The notes: generated by a model from the letters alone, not told the origin. A DNA stretch of 64,000 nucleotides from Methanogenium marinum (GCF_028912405.1 NZ_JAKELO010000002.1:682001-746000); one strand, 5' to 3'. Shown: positions 18,732 to 28,989, counted from the stretch's first letter. Translations and numbers: made by a program.

Positions 18732-19593
18732 TACCGTCACCCATCTTGGCTCTTCAGTTGTTCAGCACGGTCCCTGCAATGACCGTGTCTACCTGATGAA
18801 ACTTGGTTCTGAAGATACTGACACTATCATCCCGGCCATCGAGGAACTGGCAGAGCAGTACACCTACTCAAAACTCTTTGCCAAAGTCCCCGCATCTGCC
18901 AAAGAACGGTTTTGTGCTGCCGGATACCAGGTTGAAGCCCATGTTCCGGGGATGTTCGGCGGGATGGAGGATGGCTGGTTTCTTGCACGATACCCCGAAC
19001 CCTCACGGGCAGACCCCGGTGATGCAGCGCCTCTCACCGCAGAGGTGCTCAGGTCTGCGAAGTCACGGACGGAACCCTGCGGGAACAGCATTGCAGCATC
19101 CAATTTTGTGATTGATGAAGCAGACAGGAAGGATGTGGACGCATTGGCGGAGCTGTATGGGAACGTCTTTGAGACCTATCCGTTCCCCATCCACGACCCT
19201 GCATATCTCCGGGAGACGATGGACGAAGGTATCCGGTATTTTGTCGCCCGGTCAGGCAACCGGGTGGTGGCAGCCTCGTCAGCGGAGGTGGATGTATCCG
19301 GCAGGAATGCGGAGATGACCGACTTTGCAACAGACTCTGCATACCGGGGAATGGGGCTCTGCCCGGCCCTTCTGGCAGCAATGGAGGGGAGGATGCGACG
19401 CTCCGGGATAGTGACCGTGTTTACCATCGCACGGGCGGCCTTCTATCCAATCAATATCACCTTTGCCCGTGCCGGATACCGGTTCGGCGGAACACTGGTT
19501 AATAATACAAATATCTGCGGAGCCTTCGAGAGCATGAATGTGTGGTACAAATCTCTCGGCGGGAAAGAAACGGCCCTTCACCAGAATATCTGA
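18721..19593 (+). CDS. ablB: Beta-lysine N6-acetyltransferase
   Basis: 290 residues from ATG 18721 (an ATG at 18700 is also in frame). The C-terminal half (about residues 130-275) is a GNAT acetyltransferase: [21 protein letters not shown] carries the acetyl-CoA-binding R-G-x-G-L pattern. The N-terminal half has the AblB/YodP-type segment [19 protein letters not shown] and [15 protein letters not shown]. It acetylates beta-lysine on the epsilon nitrogen using acetyl-CoA, completing the compatible solute. Overlap with ablA by 11 bp shows one transcript. Accumulation under salt stress is established for methanogens with this pair. Confidence 0.92.
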   Translation: MTSDTVTHLGSSVVQHGPCNDRVYLMKLGSEDTDTIIPAIEELAEQYTYSKLFAKVPASAKERFCAAGYQVEAHVPGMFGGMEDGWFLARYPEPSRADPGDAAPLTAEVLRSAKSRTEPCGNSIAASNFVIDEADRKDVDALAELYGNVFETYPFPIHDPAYLRETMDEGIRYFVARSGNRVVAASSAEVDVSGRNAEMTDFATDSAYRGMGLCPALLAAMEGRMRRSGIVTVFTIARAAFYPINITFARAGYRFGGTLVNNTNICGAFESMNVWYKSLGGKETALHQNI

Positions 19594-19918
19594 GGAGACG
19601 ATGTACAGGGGAAAAAGGTGATCGGACGCCCGTCATCCTCTGAGCACATACATTCCTCTCACTGAACAAACGCTCTCAAAACCCGGATGGAAATGATTAG
19701 AACTGGATATGCCGGGGAGAAAAACACCCGGATTCCACCTTTCTCAGGAAGCGGTTAAATGGTCTTATCTTATGTTACAGTGCATTATTGCACCTCATTT
19801 TGTACACAGCTCCCCCATTCAGATGAAACTGCTGTTCATCCCTGCACCACTTTCCTGTTCCCGGTATGGCAGAGAGACAGGTAATTATTTAATCTTCCCA
19901 ACGACTCAGACTGTTACT
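19594..19918. other. Gene-free region between ablB and the histidine kinase
   Basis: The kinase frame is open through it from 19709, but that stretch has no ribosome site and reads poorly as protein, so it is treated as noncoding. GTAATTATTTAATC at about 19881-19894 sits about 30 nt upstream of ATG 19919 and is a good TATA candidate for a nearly leaderless mRNA. Confidence 0.4.
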
Positions 19919-22900
19919 ATGGATTCCCCTCTCACTGTCCTTATAATCAGCGAGAAGCAAACAGCAAAAATAATTGCGGAGAGAATCAGGGAACTGAACC
20001 CTGACTGCCATATTGATACTGTACAGTCAGGAAAAAATGCACTCACGTTCCTTGAAAAAAATACGTATGACCTTGTTATCAGCCAATACACCACCAGAGA
20101 ATTATCCGGTACGGAACTGATTGAAGCAATCGACGAAAAAAAGAATGACGCCCCTCTGATTGTCATCGTTGGAAAAGATGATGAACAGAATGTCCTTGAT
20201 ACCGTATTCAGGGGATTTGAATGTACGGTTCTGCCTGCTTCAGACCGGCCATATCTGACTGAACAGATACAGAATAAGGTTAGATCGGTTCTTGATAAAA
20301 AGAGACGAAAAGAGACATTCAGGACCGATAAAATTCAGTCATCAGGGATTATCGCACATATACCGGATCCCACGTTTGCAATAGACACCGAAGGCAGAGT
20401 AATCGCCTGGAATAAGGCAATCGAAGATTTAACCGGTGTAAATGCAGCAGATATCCTTGGCAAAGGAGATTATGAATATTCAATACCCTTTTACGGTCAG
20501 CGCAAGCCCACACTTATCAATTTTTTAGAAATTACTGACGAAGAACTCAATACGCTTGGATACAGGGTTTTGCAAAGAACAGACACTACCATCTCCATTG
20601 AATCCACCCTTATAGAAATTAACGGACAGAAATACTATGTCAGGGCGAACGTATCCCTGATACATGACCGTGCGGGGAATATAACCGGCGCAATTGAGTC
20701 AATAACAAATATAACATCCCTGAAAAATGTGGAAAACGCTCTCAGAGAGAGCGAAGAGAAATTCAGGGGAATTGCAGAACGAAGCTCTGATATTATATTT
20801 TCAACGGATACTGAGGGATTAATTACCTATATCTCTCCCTCAGTTACGAGAATTCTGGGATATGTTCCGGACGATCTGTTAGGAAAAGGGCATCAGGAAT
20901 TTGTGTATCCTGAAGAATCTCAATTGATTGAAGAAGGGTTAAAGAGACAGAAAACAGGAGATAAACTGGAACTGGAAATTCATCTGAAAAGAAAAGATGG
21001 CACTTTTGCGTTAATTGAGATATCGGGAGCTCCAGTCATCGTAAACAACACATTCAGAGGGATACAGGTAATCGGAAGGGACATCACAGAGAGAAAAAAG
21101 GCACAGCAGCGTATTATTGACCTTCTCCATGAACAGGAAGAACTGGTAGATATCATCAACATAAGCCCGGCAATTGTATTCCTCTGGAAAGCAGAGGAAA
21201 CCTGGCCCGTTCTGAAGGTCAGTACAAATATCTCACAATTTGGATATACCCGTGAGGACTTTCTTTCCGGCAGGGTTATTTTCGGCTCAATTATTCACCC
21301 GGATGACCGGGAAAGGGTAACTGCTGAATTAGCATATAGCAGTTCCCATAATGTAGATGAATTCATCCAGACGTACAGGATATCCGGCAAAGATAACAAG
21401 GAATACTGGATTGAAAATTTCATCCACACACGCCGTAACAAAAACGGAGATATCACCCACTATCAGGGCATCATTATCGATATCACCACCCGTAAACAAG
21501 CTGAAGAAGCCCTTCATATAAGTCGGTCACGATACCAGCAACTGTTTGAATCATCCCCTATTGCTCTTTTTGAGGAGGATTTTTCTCTGGGGTCAGAATC
21601 GTTTGAACAGCTGAAAGAATCCGGCATCACCGATTTCCGCAGATATTTTGAAGAACACCCGGAAGAGGTGACCCGTTTTGCAGGTATGCTCAAAATACTG
21701 GATGTAAATGAGGCAACACTGGATTTGCTGGAGGCAAAAAATAAAGAAGATATGATCAGTAGCCTTCCAAATATTTTCACCCCAAAATCCCTGAAAACCT
21801 TTCGGGAAGAGCTGATAATCCTCGCACACGGAGGACTTCAGTATAAAGATGAAAGCAGCCATAATACATTTTCAGGTAAGGAAATATCTGTCATTATCAG
21901 GATGGTTGTTGCTCCCGGATATGAACACTCTCTGGGCAGAATTCTCATATCCCTTCAGGACATCACCGACAGAAAAGAGGCCGAAGAAGCCCTCGCTAGG
22001 GAAAAAGCCAATGTTGAATATATTCTGGACAGTCTGCCCGGGATGTTTTACATGTTTGATTCAACCGGCCGGTTTGTCCGCTGGAATAAAAATCTTGAAA
22101 CCCTGACAGGATATTCCGGGGATGAAATTTCAGAAATGATACCTCTGGAGTTCATTGATAAACGCTATAAGGACACAATTGCCAATGCTCTCAAAAAGGC
22201 TTTTTCAGAAGGGTATACCGATATCGAAGCGGCTATTGTTACCAAAGACGGCAGAACGATTCCGATCCTCTTTTCCGCACGCAGGAAGATAATCGACAAT
22301 ATTCCCTATATCCTTGGAATGGGCATTGATATCACCAAGACAAAGAATGCAGAAAAAGAGATCCGAAAACTGGCATCAATCGTACAGCATTCAGGAGAGT
22401 TCATTGCCCTCGCAGATTATGACGGAGCGATTTCTTTCATAAACGAAGCCGGGGCAAGAATGATTGGAATTGATAAAGATGATATTTCAAATTATAAAAT
22501 CATGGATTTTCTTTCCGATTCCCAGAACGAAATACTCCACTCCCATATTTTTGCCGGACTAAGAAAGAAGGGGTCATGGGAAGGAGACCTCCAGTACCTG
22601 AATGGCAAAACAGGTGAAGAGGTTGATGTTCATGCGATGACCTTTATCATCAAAGATCCTGAAACAGGCGAACCAATGCACCTTGCCAATGTATCACGGA
22701 ATATCACGGAACGGAAGAAGGCTGAAACTGCTTTAAAGGAAGTCAATAAAAAACTCAATCTCCTCGGCAGTATTACCCGCCATGACATCCTGAACCAGGT
22801 GACGGTTGCAGAGGGATACATGGAAATTCTGGAGATGGATGGGTTTTTCCCACCGGGAAGCGGGGAAGAGAAATACGCAAAAATTGTGTCGGGTGCCATT

Positions 22901-23389
22901 GAGACAATTGAACGACAAATTCTCTTTACCAGGGATTACCAGGATCTGGGAGAGCAGGCTCCCGAATGGTATCACGTGGGCAGAATAATCGATGAGAATT
23001 ATCGTAATCTCTCATTCCAAAAGATTTTGTTGGCAAATAACGTCGGCAATCTGGAGATATATGCTGATCCTCTGTTTGCCAAGGTCATTTACAATCTGCT
23101 TGATAATGCGGTAAAGCACGGGGATACGATTACAACAATTACCTTCTCGTTTGCCCGGTCAGATGACCAGATGGATCTCATCTGTGAAGATGACGGAGCG
23201 GGCATTCCGGATGACGTAAAGGAGAAAATCTTCAGACGGGAATATTATAAGCATACGGGCCTGGGTCTGTTCCTTTCAAGGGAAATTCTCTCCATTACCG
23301 GTCTCTCGATACAGGAAACGGGTGAGGAAGGGAAAGGTGCACGATTTGTGATTCATATTCCAAAGGGATTGTTCCGGTTTGGGGAGTGA
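19919..23389 (+). CDS. Multi-PAS sensor histidine kinase with a degenerate N-terminal receiver
   Basis: 1156 residues from ATG 19919, where the receiver-like fold begins (LTVLIISEKQTAKIIAERI). Domains in order: receiver-like (1-125), about six PAS segments (starting near 140, 275, 400, 530, 695 and 815) joined by short helices, a HisKA-like helix with SITRHDILNQVTVAEGYMEI (about 945-1010), and a HATPase with NLLDNAVKHG, DDGAGIPDD and GLGLFLSREI (about 1040-1150). No membrane segment, so a cytoplasmic sensor. The receiver lacks its phosphoacceptor: YDLVISQYTTREL has Gln where Asp is expected. It may serve as a dimerisation or decoy domain. No partner response regulator is adjacent. Confidence 0.93.
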   Translation: MDSPLTVLIISEKQTAKIIAERIRELNPDCHIDTVQSGKNALTFLEKNTYDLVISQYTTRELSGTELIEAIDEKKNDAPLIVIVGKDDEQNVLDTVFRGFECTVLPASDRPYLTEQIQNKVRSVLDKKRRKETFRTDKIQSSGIIAHIPDPTFAIDTEGRVIAWNKAIEDLTGVNAADILGKGDYEYSIPFYGQRKPTLINFLEITDEELNTLGYRVLQRTDTTISIESTLIEINGQKYYVRANVSLIHDRAGNITGAIESITNITSLKNVENALRESEEKFRGIAERSSDIIFSTDTEGLITYISPSVTRILGYVPDDLLGKGHQEFVYPEESQLIEEGLKRQKTGDKLELEIHLKRKDGTFALIEISGAPVIVNNTFRGIQVIGRDITERKKAQQRIIDLLHEQEELVDIINISPAIVFLWKAEETWPVLKVSTNISQFGYTREDFLSGRVIFGSIIHPDDRERVTAELAYSSSHNVDEFIQTYRISGKDNKEYWIENFIHTRRNKNGDITHYQGIIIDITTRKQAEEALHISRSRYQQLFESSPIALFEEDFSLGSESFEQLKESGITDFRRYFEEHPEEVTRFAGMLKILDVNEATLDLLEAKNKEDMISSLPNIFTPKSLKTFREELIILAHGGLQYKDESSHNTFSGKEISVIIRMVVAPGYEHSLGRILISLQDITDRKEAEEALAREKANVEYILDSLPGMFYMFDSTGRFVRWNKNLETLTGYSGDEISEMIPLEFIDKRYKDTIANALKKAFSEGYTDIEAAIVTKDGRTIPILFSARRKIIDNIPYILGMGIDITKTKNAEKEIRKLASIVQHSGEFIALADYDGAISFINEAGARMIGIDKDDISNYKIMDFLSDSQNEILHSHIFAGLRKKGSWEGDLQYLNGKTGEEVDVHAMTFIIKDPETGEPMHLANVSRNITERKKAETALKEVNKKLNLLGSITRHDILNQVTVAEGYMEILEMDGFFPPGSGEEKYAKIVSGAIETIERQILFTRDYQDLGEQAPEWYHVGRIIDENYRNLSFQKILLANNVGNLEIYADPLFAKVIYNLLDNAVKHGDTITTITFSFARSDDQMDLICEDDGAGIPDDVKEKIFRREYYKHTGLGLFLSREILSITGLSIQETGEEGKGARFVIHIPKGLFRFGE

Positions 23390-23468
23390 CGAAAAATCAG
23401 AAATATAAGACTATTTATGGGTAATTATTACTGTAATGGCCAAATTGGGTTATTATGGAGTATTATTT

Positions 23469-24164
23469 TCAAAATGCCATCTCATCAATCCCGGAAACAT
23501 ATTTTGAATTTTTCGTGATTCTTAGAGGAAATTGGTTCATAATATTTTCAGCAGCATTGTCTTCTTTCTCATTGTATTTCAATTCAAATACCATATTTTC
23601 AGTATCAACCATTTTATTGGAAAAATAATTATTATTAGGATGTATACAGTAATATTCCAGATTATTGTCAAGAGTAATGCGGAATTTTGTATCTGCAGAA
23701 ACAAGATATTTCCGGTAATATCGATTGAGAAGAGCAAAATTCAATGATTTTACATATTCATTCAGATTCTCGGGTAGTGAAGCGCCCTCCAGTGATTCCC
23801 TCATATCTGTACGGGATAATTCCTGATTTAGGGTAAAAGATGGGAGTGGATAATTTCGTTTTCCCCCCAACATTCCTTTCTTAATTTTCAACTCCATTAC
23901 TGGCTTTTCCACAAGACCGAATAAATTGCCATACCATCGAATTCTCACTTTCAGGCGATTACTGATACCATCAACATTTGCAAAATAATGGTCCATATTG
24001 GGTGTATCTAAATAGATGTTATTCACATATCTTGGTGAATACGCCTCAATAAACATCGCTGGATGACTCTTCACGAAAGCCTCTATTTCATGCCTGCTTA
24101 GTGAACTGATAAATGATTTCCGTTCGTATCTAAAATCAGAAATCTGAAGAAGATTTTGTATCAT
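23469..24164 (-). CDS. VTC-domain protein (polyphosphate polymerase-like)
   Basis: 231 residues from ATG 24164, which has a strong GGAGGT ribosome site and overlaps the preceding stop by ATGA. The sequence has the VTC/tunnel-fold pattern: FRYERKSF at the start, RYVNNIYLDTP, LKVRIRWYG, VMELKIKKG, and late basic and acidic strands (YRKYLVSADTKFRITLD, MVFELKY). Tunnel-fold enzymes bind triphosphate in a channel lined by K/R and E. Bacterial relatives occur with CotH and DUF4956 genes, as here. Polymerase activity is not shown; a role in modifying a surface polymer or protein with the CotH kinase is inference. The DNA is AT-rich like the whole operon. Confidence 0.8.
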   Translation of the reverse strand: MIQNLLQISDFRYERKSFISSLSRHEIEAFVKSHPAMFIEAYSPRYVNNIYLDTPNMDHYFANVDGISNRLKVRIRWYGNLFGLVEKPVMELKIKKGMLGGKRNYPLPSFTLNQELSRTDMRESLEGASLPENLNEYVKSLNFALLNRYYRKYLVSADTKFRITLDNNLEYYCIHPNNNYFSNKMVDTENMVFELKYNEKEDNAAENIMNQFPLRITKNSKYVSGIDEMAF

Positions 24165-25237
24165 AATTTTCGATACCTCCAAATAAAAATAAAAAATACT
24201 CCGAGAATACAAATTGTGAACAATATTCCCAATTTGAAATATAGATTGTTAATTATCCTAAGAATTCTTGCTGAAATTGTTTCAGTATTGGAAATGTCGA
24301 GAAAGTGATTCTCCCAGAATTCTATTCCAAAGGTATCAATATTTGAAAGGTCATTGCCTGTTAATGAAATTGGTTGAACATTTACTTTGCCATCCTGTAA
24401 TACCGTAAATTTTAGTATTGCGTCGTTTATTGTGTCTCCCAATCCGGTTGCAATGTATGTGATATTGTCATCTTTGTGATAAAAAATAGGATAACTCTGT
24501 TTTCTTCCGATATCTCCTGAAATCAAATATATTTGCTTATTTTCTGATATATTTACCAATTCTGGCTTTAAACAAGAAATGAAATTGTCACTATTTGCAT
24601 AACCCCCTTGAGAATTCAAATTATTATATACTATTTGAAATTCTGGATTTTTAACTGTCCATATCAATTTGTGGGAAAAAATAAATACATTGTTAACATT
24701 ATCTGATCCTGAAATCTCATTTAAAGAATTTCTCAAAAATTCAAGTTGATCACCAATGATTTCACCATGATTTTTTTCACTATCTAAAATTATGTAATAA
24801 TCTGAACCATAGCAAAAACGGTAATACGTTATCCCAAAATATTTTTCATACAATGACCGATTTGTTAAATCATGATTTCCTGCTGAATTAAATATTGGGA
24901 TGTTTATTTTTGAGGAAAATGAACCAATAAAATTTTCAATATTTGTATTATCCGCGTTCCGAAAATTATCTCCAGTCAATACTATAAACGATGCATTATT
25001 CTGATTAATTAAATCAATTTTTGCTAAAAGAGAAGAAGAAGGATAAACAGAGGGCGAATATGGTGCACCATAGGCATGACCTATGACCAAAAATGAATAC
25101 CCATTTGTTTTTTCATCAAATTCAAGTATTTTGCCATTTATTGGGGAGGTAATGTTTAAATCTCCGAATCCCATGCATGGTTGAAATATCACTGGGATCA
25201 TTAGTAATATAATCAATATTTTGAGTGTTTTTTGCAT
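24161..25237 (-). CDS. Secreted, membrane-anchored metallophosphoesterase-like protein, degenerate site
   Basis: 358 residues from ATG 25237 (GGTG eight bases upstream; an in-frame GTG at 25246 is also possible). A signal peptide (about 5-25) and a C-terminal membrane helix (about 328-350, followed by WRYRKL) put the domain outside. Calcineurin-fold landmarks are present: LTGDNFR, SAGNHDLTNRS, FIFSHKLIW. Two metal-ligand motifs look altered: LVIGHAYGAP where D-x-H is usual, and SGDIGRKQ where G-H-x-H is usual. It may be catalytically weak or a binding protein. It lies between the CotH gene (21-bp gap) and the VTC gene (4-bp overlap), so it belongs to this pathway. Confidence 0.75.
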   Translation of the reverse strand: MQKTLKILIILLMIPVIFQPCMGFGDLNITSPINGKILEFDEKTNGYSFLVIGHAYGAPYSPSVYPSSSLLAKIDLINQNNASFIVLTGDNFRNADNTNIENFIGSFSSKINIPIFNSAGNHDLTNRSLYEKYFGITYYRFCYGSDYYIILDSEKNHGEIIGDQLEFLRNSLNEISGSDNVNNVFIFSHKLIWTVKNPEFQIVYNNLNSQGGYANSDNFISCLKPELVNISENKQIYLISGDIGRKQSYPIFYHKDDNITYIATGLGDTINDAILKFTVLQDGKVNVQPISLTGNDLSNIDTFGIEFWENHFLDISNTETISARILRIINNLYFKLGILFTICILGVFFIFIWRYRKL

Positions 25238-25258
25238 ATATTTCACACCATAATATTC

Positions 25259-27931
25259 TTAATATGTTTCAATAGTTGCCTCACCGTCGTAGTAATTGGC
25301 ATACACATCTTTTTCCGTTCCTGAAATCAGATCCCCGTTCAACGTTAATTGTGAATCAATTTCAATGAGTGAGGGTATTGTTACATCCGTCATTTCCACA
25401 TTTGATGCAAAAATCTCACTGGGACCAAATTCAGATTTTTTCTGGTAGGCGGTAAATCCAATAACACAAGATGATATCTGAAGATTTTCAATTGTTATAA
25501 CCGATTGATCCTTACTTGCAATCCCGACATTGCAATCTTCAATAACAATATCATTGACAGAAATATGGCTTCCCTCCCCTCCACTCACTGCTTTATCACC
25601 GGTTTCTTTCATATAACAATTATTTATATCAGTATATGATCCCGAAAAATCAAGTGCATCATTTCCACAACCGACAAACGAAGTCTGGGAAATATTTCCT
25701 TTTCCAAAGTCGTCATCAATTGCATCCGAATATATATTCTGAAATAGTGAATTTTTGACTGAGTATTCAGACCGCACAAGGTCTACCATGTCGTCTCCAT
25801 ATTTGTTATCTGAAAATACACAATTTTCAATATCGACATCTGAATTATAGAAGGTAACTGAGCCACTCAATTGCCATCCATCCTGTGACGGAGCAGACAA
25901 ATTGCTGAAACGGACATATTCCAGTCGCGAACGTTCGTCTGTGTCCAGTACTACAATTCCCTGCCCGGAAGAATCTGATGAGGTGATGAAAATGGGATAA
26001 TCCTCACTTCCAATAAACTGGATTGGAGAATACGAAAGGATGATTGCACCATTCCTAAGATCCAGTTTCGTTGGAATGTCTCCATAACATATGACTGAAT
26101 AATCTTCAGGGATAATGACATTGTGATTGATTTCCCAAGTGCCTGGTTGTACAACAATAGTCTTTGTTTTCTCATCTATTGAGAGAAATTCACAGTCATC
26201 ATAATTTGGAGTCTGTCGCATGAGATCGTTTGACGGAAAATCCTCTGACAAATATGGCCATGGGAACACTGATTCATTTCTTACACGGCTGTGGCCAAGC
26301 AACCGGTAGTTTAGGCTGACTTCTGAGATAAATTCATCATTCCACATAAAATCGGCTGGAAGAATAAATTCAACATTTTCATACTGAACAGGTTCATTTG
26401 TAATTTTGCCCCAGAAGATTGTTGCATTCTTCGGGGTGAAGATTGTTGAATCACCGTACTTCAGATCAATGATCTCTATTGGCATGGTCTGAATATTGCC
26501 AACTTTCAGAATGAGAGTATTATTCTGCGAATTGTTGTCATTATTGTTATAGTAGGCATTCAGGCCTTTGATTGGATTTAATTTTTTATTGATAAATATC
26601 TGATTGCTATAATATGGTAAATTTGAGAAATGATATAATGGATTGTCTTTATAGATTATATTAAGAGAACTCTGCAGTTCTCCGTCAATTTCATCAAAGA
26701 ATGTAATTAAATACGTTTCATCTGAATATGTTTCAAGTTGTTTCACATATTCTGCATAAAATATTGGATCCTTAAAAAAATAAGTATACCTATATAATTC
26801 GACCTCCATAACCCCCAGGATATCAACAATTTGGTTACCAGAATTGCTATCAAAACCAATTGGCTCAAGTTTTGATGTTATTGGATTATAGTAAAATCTG
26901 TAATTATGGAAGCAGTGTCCATGTTGTCCTCCAAAAATATCTGATAATGCAAAATATTTCGCAAGTTTTTCAGTATCAAACACTGCACTTGTTGTAAGAT
27001 TTCCTCTCCGGAAGGATTCCAACAGATCTTTTGCTTTAATATAGTTTGCATAATTTACTGGATCATCAATAATATCAGTTGTTTGAAATGAATCAATATC
27101 ACTGGCATAATATGATTCTTCTGGCAATGGGTTTTCCTCAATTCTGCCTTCCCATACTAAATCCTCATTAAACCGTACTATCGGTCCTTCTCTTAACTCA
27201 TTATTTTCAATGAGCCTTTTGTCAAAAAATTCTTCTAGAGCATAAATCCCATTCTCCTTTCCATTAATTGTTACATCAACAAAAGAATAACGTGGTGATA
27301 TGATGTCTTCTTTTTCAATAGCCTGTTGGAATATCCATTCGTACAGATAATTACGTGTTACCGGGTCCTGTAATGAGAATGCCTTCATTCCAAAGAGGGT
27401 ATTATCACCTTTGACTTTTACCCGGAATGACCATTTATCTCCTTTTAAATGGTCTGTCCAATCACCTTTCAGGCGTAGTTTCACATCAACTGATGTGTTT
27501 CCGGTATTGATTGTTGCTGGTACGTAGTCATCATCAGATGAAACTAAAATTCCATTCTCAAGGGCTACTTCTCTTTTATAGGCCAGTTTCTGAAAATCAT
27601 TGTTTTTTATATCGATGAATAACGTTTCTGGATTTGATGTTTGTCCATCATAATAATTTAAAGGAATCTTATAATTTTCCTGAATAATTCCCACTAATTG
27701 CATCTGATTTATTCCTACAGAGTATAGAGTATTTTGTGCAAATTTTTTTACCGTTGGTGACACATTGTCGATTGGTCCACAAAATTCTCCAAAGAATAGT
27801 CCGAACAGAACGCCCACATTCAATACCATAAATAATACACATATAATTACTTTCTCACTTCTCAAAAAATTGAGAATAAAGGTCTTATAATCATATTTTG
27901 AGGGTGAATTATCATTACCCTTTATTTTCAT
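25259..27931 (-). CDS. CotH-kinase-domain protein with beta-helix
   Basis: 890 residues. An N-terminal membrane helix (about 29-50) anchors it with the rest outside. A CotH-type kinase fold spans about residues 110-440: KLRLKGDW, FRVKVKG, LYALEEF-like GIYALEEFFDKRL, and EPIGFDSNSG. Lamin-tail-like and linker strands follow, then a right-handed beta-helix at about 600-870 (VDIENCVFSDNKYGDDMVD, ALDFSGSYTDINNCYM). CotH kinases phosphorylate secreted proteins in spore coats; here the target is unknown. The start shares one base with the stop of the DUF4956 gene (TGATG). This is the largest gene of the AT-rich operon. Confidence 0.87.
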   Translation of the reverse strand: MKIKGNDNSPSKYDYKTFILNFLRSEKVIICVLFMVLNVGVLFGLFFGEFCGPIDNVSPTVKKFAQNTLYSVGINQMQLVGIIQENYKIPLNYYDGQTSNPETLFIDIKNNDFQKLAYKREVALENGILVSSDDDYVPATINTGNTSVDVKLRLKGDWTDHLKGDKWSFRVKVKGDNTLFGMKAFSLQDPVTRNYLYEWIFQQAIEKEDIISPRYSFVDVTINGKENGIYALEEFFDKRLIENNELREGPIVRFNEDLVWEGRIEENPLPEESYYASDIDSFQTTDIIDDPVNYANYIKAKDLLESFRRGNLTTSAVFDTEKLAKYFALSDIFGGQHGHCFHNYRFYYNPITSKLEPIGFDSNSGNQIVDILGVMEVELYRYTYFFKDPIFYAEYVKQLETYSDETYLITFFDEIDGELQSSLNIIYKDNPLYHFSNLPYYSNQIFINKKLNPIKGLNAYYNNNDNNSQNNTLILKVGNIQTMPIEIIDLKYGDSTIFTPKNATIFWGKITNEPVQYENVEFILPADFMWNDEFISEVSLNYRLLGHSRVRNESVFPWPYLSEDFPSNDLMRQTPNYDDCEFLSIDEKTKTIVVQPGTWEINHNVIIPEDYSVICYGDIPTKLDLRNGAIILSYSPIQFIGSEDYPIFITSSDSSGQGIVVLDTDERSRLEYVRFSNLSAPSQDGWQLSGSVTFYNSDVDIENCVFSDNKYGDDMVDLVRSEYSVKNSLFQNIYSDAIDDDFGKGNISQTSFVGCGNDALDFSGSYTDINNCYMKETGDKAVSGGEGSHISVNDIVIEDCNVGIASKDQSVITIENLQISSCVIGFTAYQKKSEFGPSEIFASNVEMTDVTIPSLIEIDSQLTLNGDLISGTEKDVYANYYDGEATIETY

Positions 27932-28620
27932 CAGTATGTCCCCTGTGAATCAAGGAAGGTAATTTTTACCGATTTTGATAAGGAATTCAATTCATTTTTT
28001 GTGTTTTCAACATCATTGAAACTATTAAATTTCACAAAAAATGTTGCCTCAAGAACTTCACCTGATTCATCAAACCGTTTTAAATTAACCGTTGAACAAT
28101 GCTTATCAAGTACAGAAACAATTTGACCCAATGCAATTTTATCAGGACTGTAACTGGCTATTGTCAGATGAAGATTTTGATCATACTTTGGTGTATGAAT
28201 ATATTTTTTCCGGATAATTATCAGGCCAATTATGACAAGAATTGCAATTGTTGTGATTACCCGTTGATCAGCACCAAGACCAAGCCCTATTGCAATTGTT
28301 AAAAAGAGATATGCCAGTTCTTCTGGTTCTTTAATGGCGGTTCGAAACCGGACAATAGAGAGTGCACCAACAAGACCCAGGGATAAGGCCAGAGAGGATT
28401 TGACAACTGTTATTATAAACATCGTTGTCATTGCCATCAAAACGAAGTTTCGTGCAAACATCTTCCGGTTTGAAAGAGCTGTCCCATAGTGGACATAGGT
28501 ATATGACAGAAGAAATGCCAACAATCCGGCAATTATCAGGTTGATTAAAAAATCACCTACAGGGAGATGGTAACTTTGCGTTGCTAAGAATTCATCAAAT
28601 GAAAGTATTGCTGGATCCAT
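27931..28620 (-). CDS. DUF4956 membrane protein
   Basis: 229 residues with about four membrane helices (about 25-45, 60-80, 85-105, 110-130), then a soluble ferredoxin-like C-terminus (150-229). The central SLALSLGLVGALSIVRFRTAIKEPEELAYLF is the hallmark of DUF4956. A clear AGGTGA ribosome site precedes the ATG. It is the first gene of the operon DUF4956-CotH-phosphoesterase-VTC. The biochemical role is not established; co-occurrence with CotH and VTC suggests it serves the same envelope-modifying process. Confidence 0.88.
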   Translation of the reverse strand: MDPAILSFDEFLATQSYHLPVGDFLINLIIAGLLAFLLSYTYVHYGTALSNRKMFARNFVLMAMTTMFIITVVKSSLALSLGLVGALSIVRFRTAIKEPEELAYLFLTIAIGLGLGADQRVITTIAILVIIGLIIIRKKYIHTPKYDQNLHLTIASYSPDKIALGQIVSVLDKHCSTVNLKRFDESGEVLEATFFVKFNSFNDVENTKNELNSLSKSVKITFLDSQGTY

Positions 28621-28705
28621 ATTTCACCTAAATAATTATATAGGGCATATCACCCCTAGTATTTAATAATATTGTACACAGACATTTCGGCAGTCCACTG
28701 TTTCT

Positions 28706-28927
28706 TTGGGCACGTGTGATCTCTGTGGAGACAATGCTGCAGTGTATCATACAGATGAAGGAATGGCGAACGTTTATGAAGGATGTCATACCTGGCTGGT
28801 TCAGGGAGCAAAACGAAGGAGAAGGGGTTATTTGGTGTCGCCCTTTCGGTGCCTGGTTGGAAAAATCGGCATCTTAACCGTTCAGACAGGACAATTAAAT
28901 ATATATATAATTATCTCTGTGTTATAG
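28706..28927 (+). CDS. Small zinc-ribbon-like ORF (copy 1 of 3)
   Basis: The frame, opening from a TTG, reads LGTCDLCGDNAAVY, then VYEGCHTWLV. It matches the C-terminus of the primase-helicase (LGHCTLCGDGRAVY, then CEKCYARLV) and a fragment at 63.5 kb. Similarity extends a few codons upstream of the TTG (STVSLG against SPVSLG). No ribosome site and no clear ATG are present, and the region after residue 40 is not protein-like, so it may be a decayed remnant. Four Cys/His ligands (C-x2-C, then C-H) could still bind zinc. Confidence 0.4.
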   Translation: MGTCDLCGDNAAVYHTDEGMANVYEGCHTWLVQGAKRRRRGYLVSPFRCLVGKIGILTVQTGQLNIYIIISVL

Positions 28928-28989
28928 TGCATCAGGATCAGCCGGGTATTTCCCCGGATATGAGGCCAGAACATTCTAATCAGTCCCCG

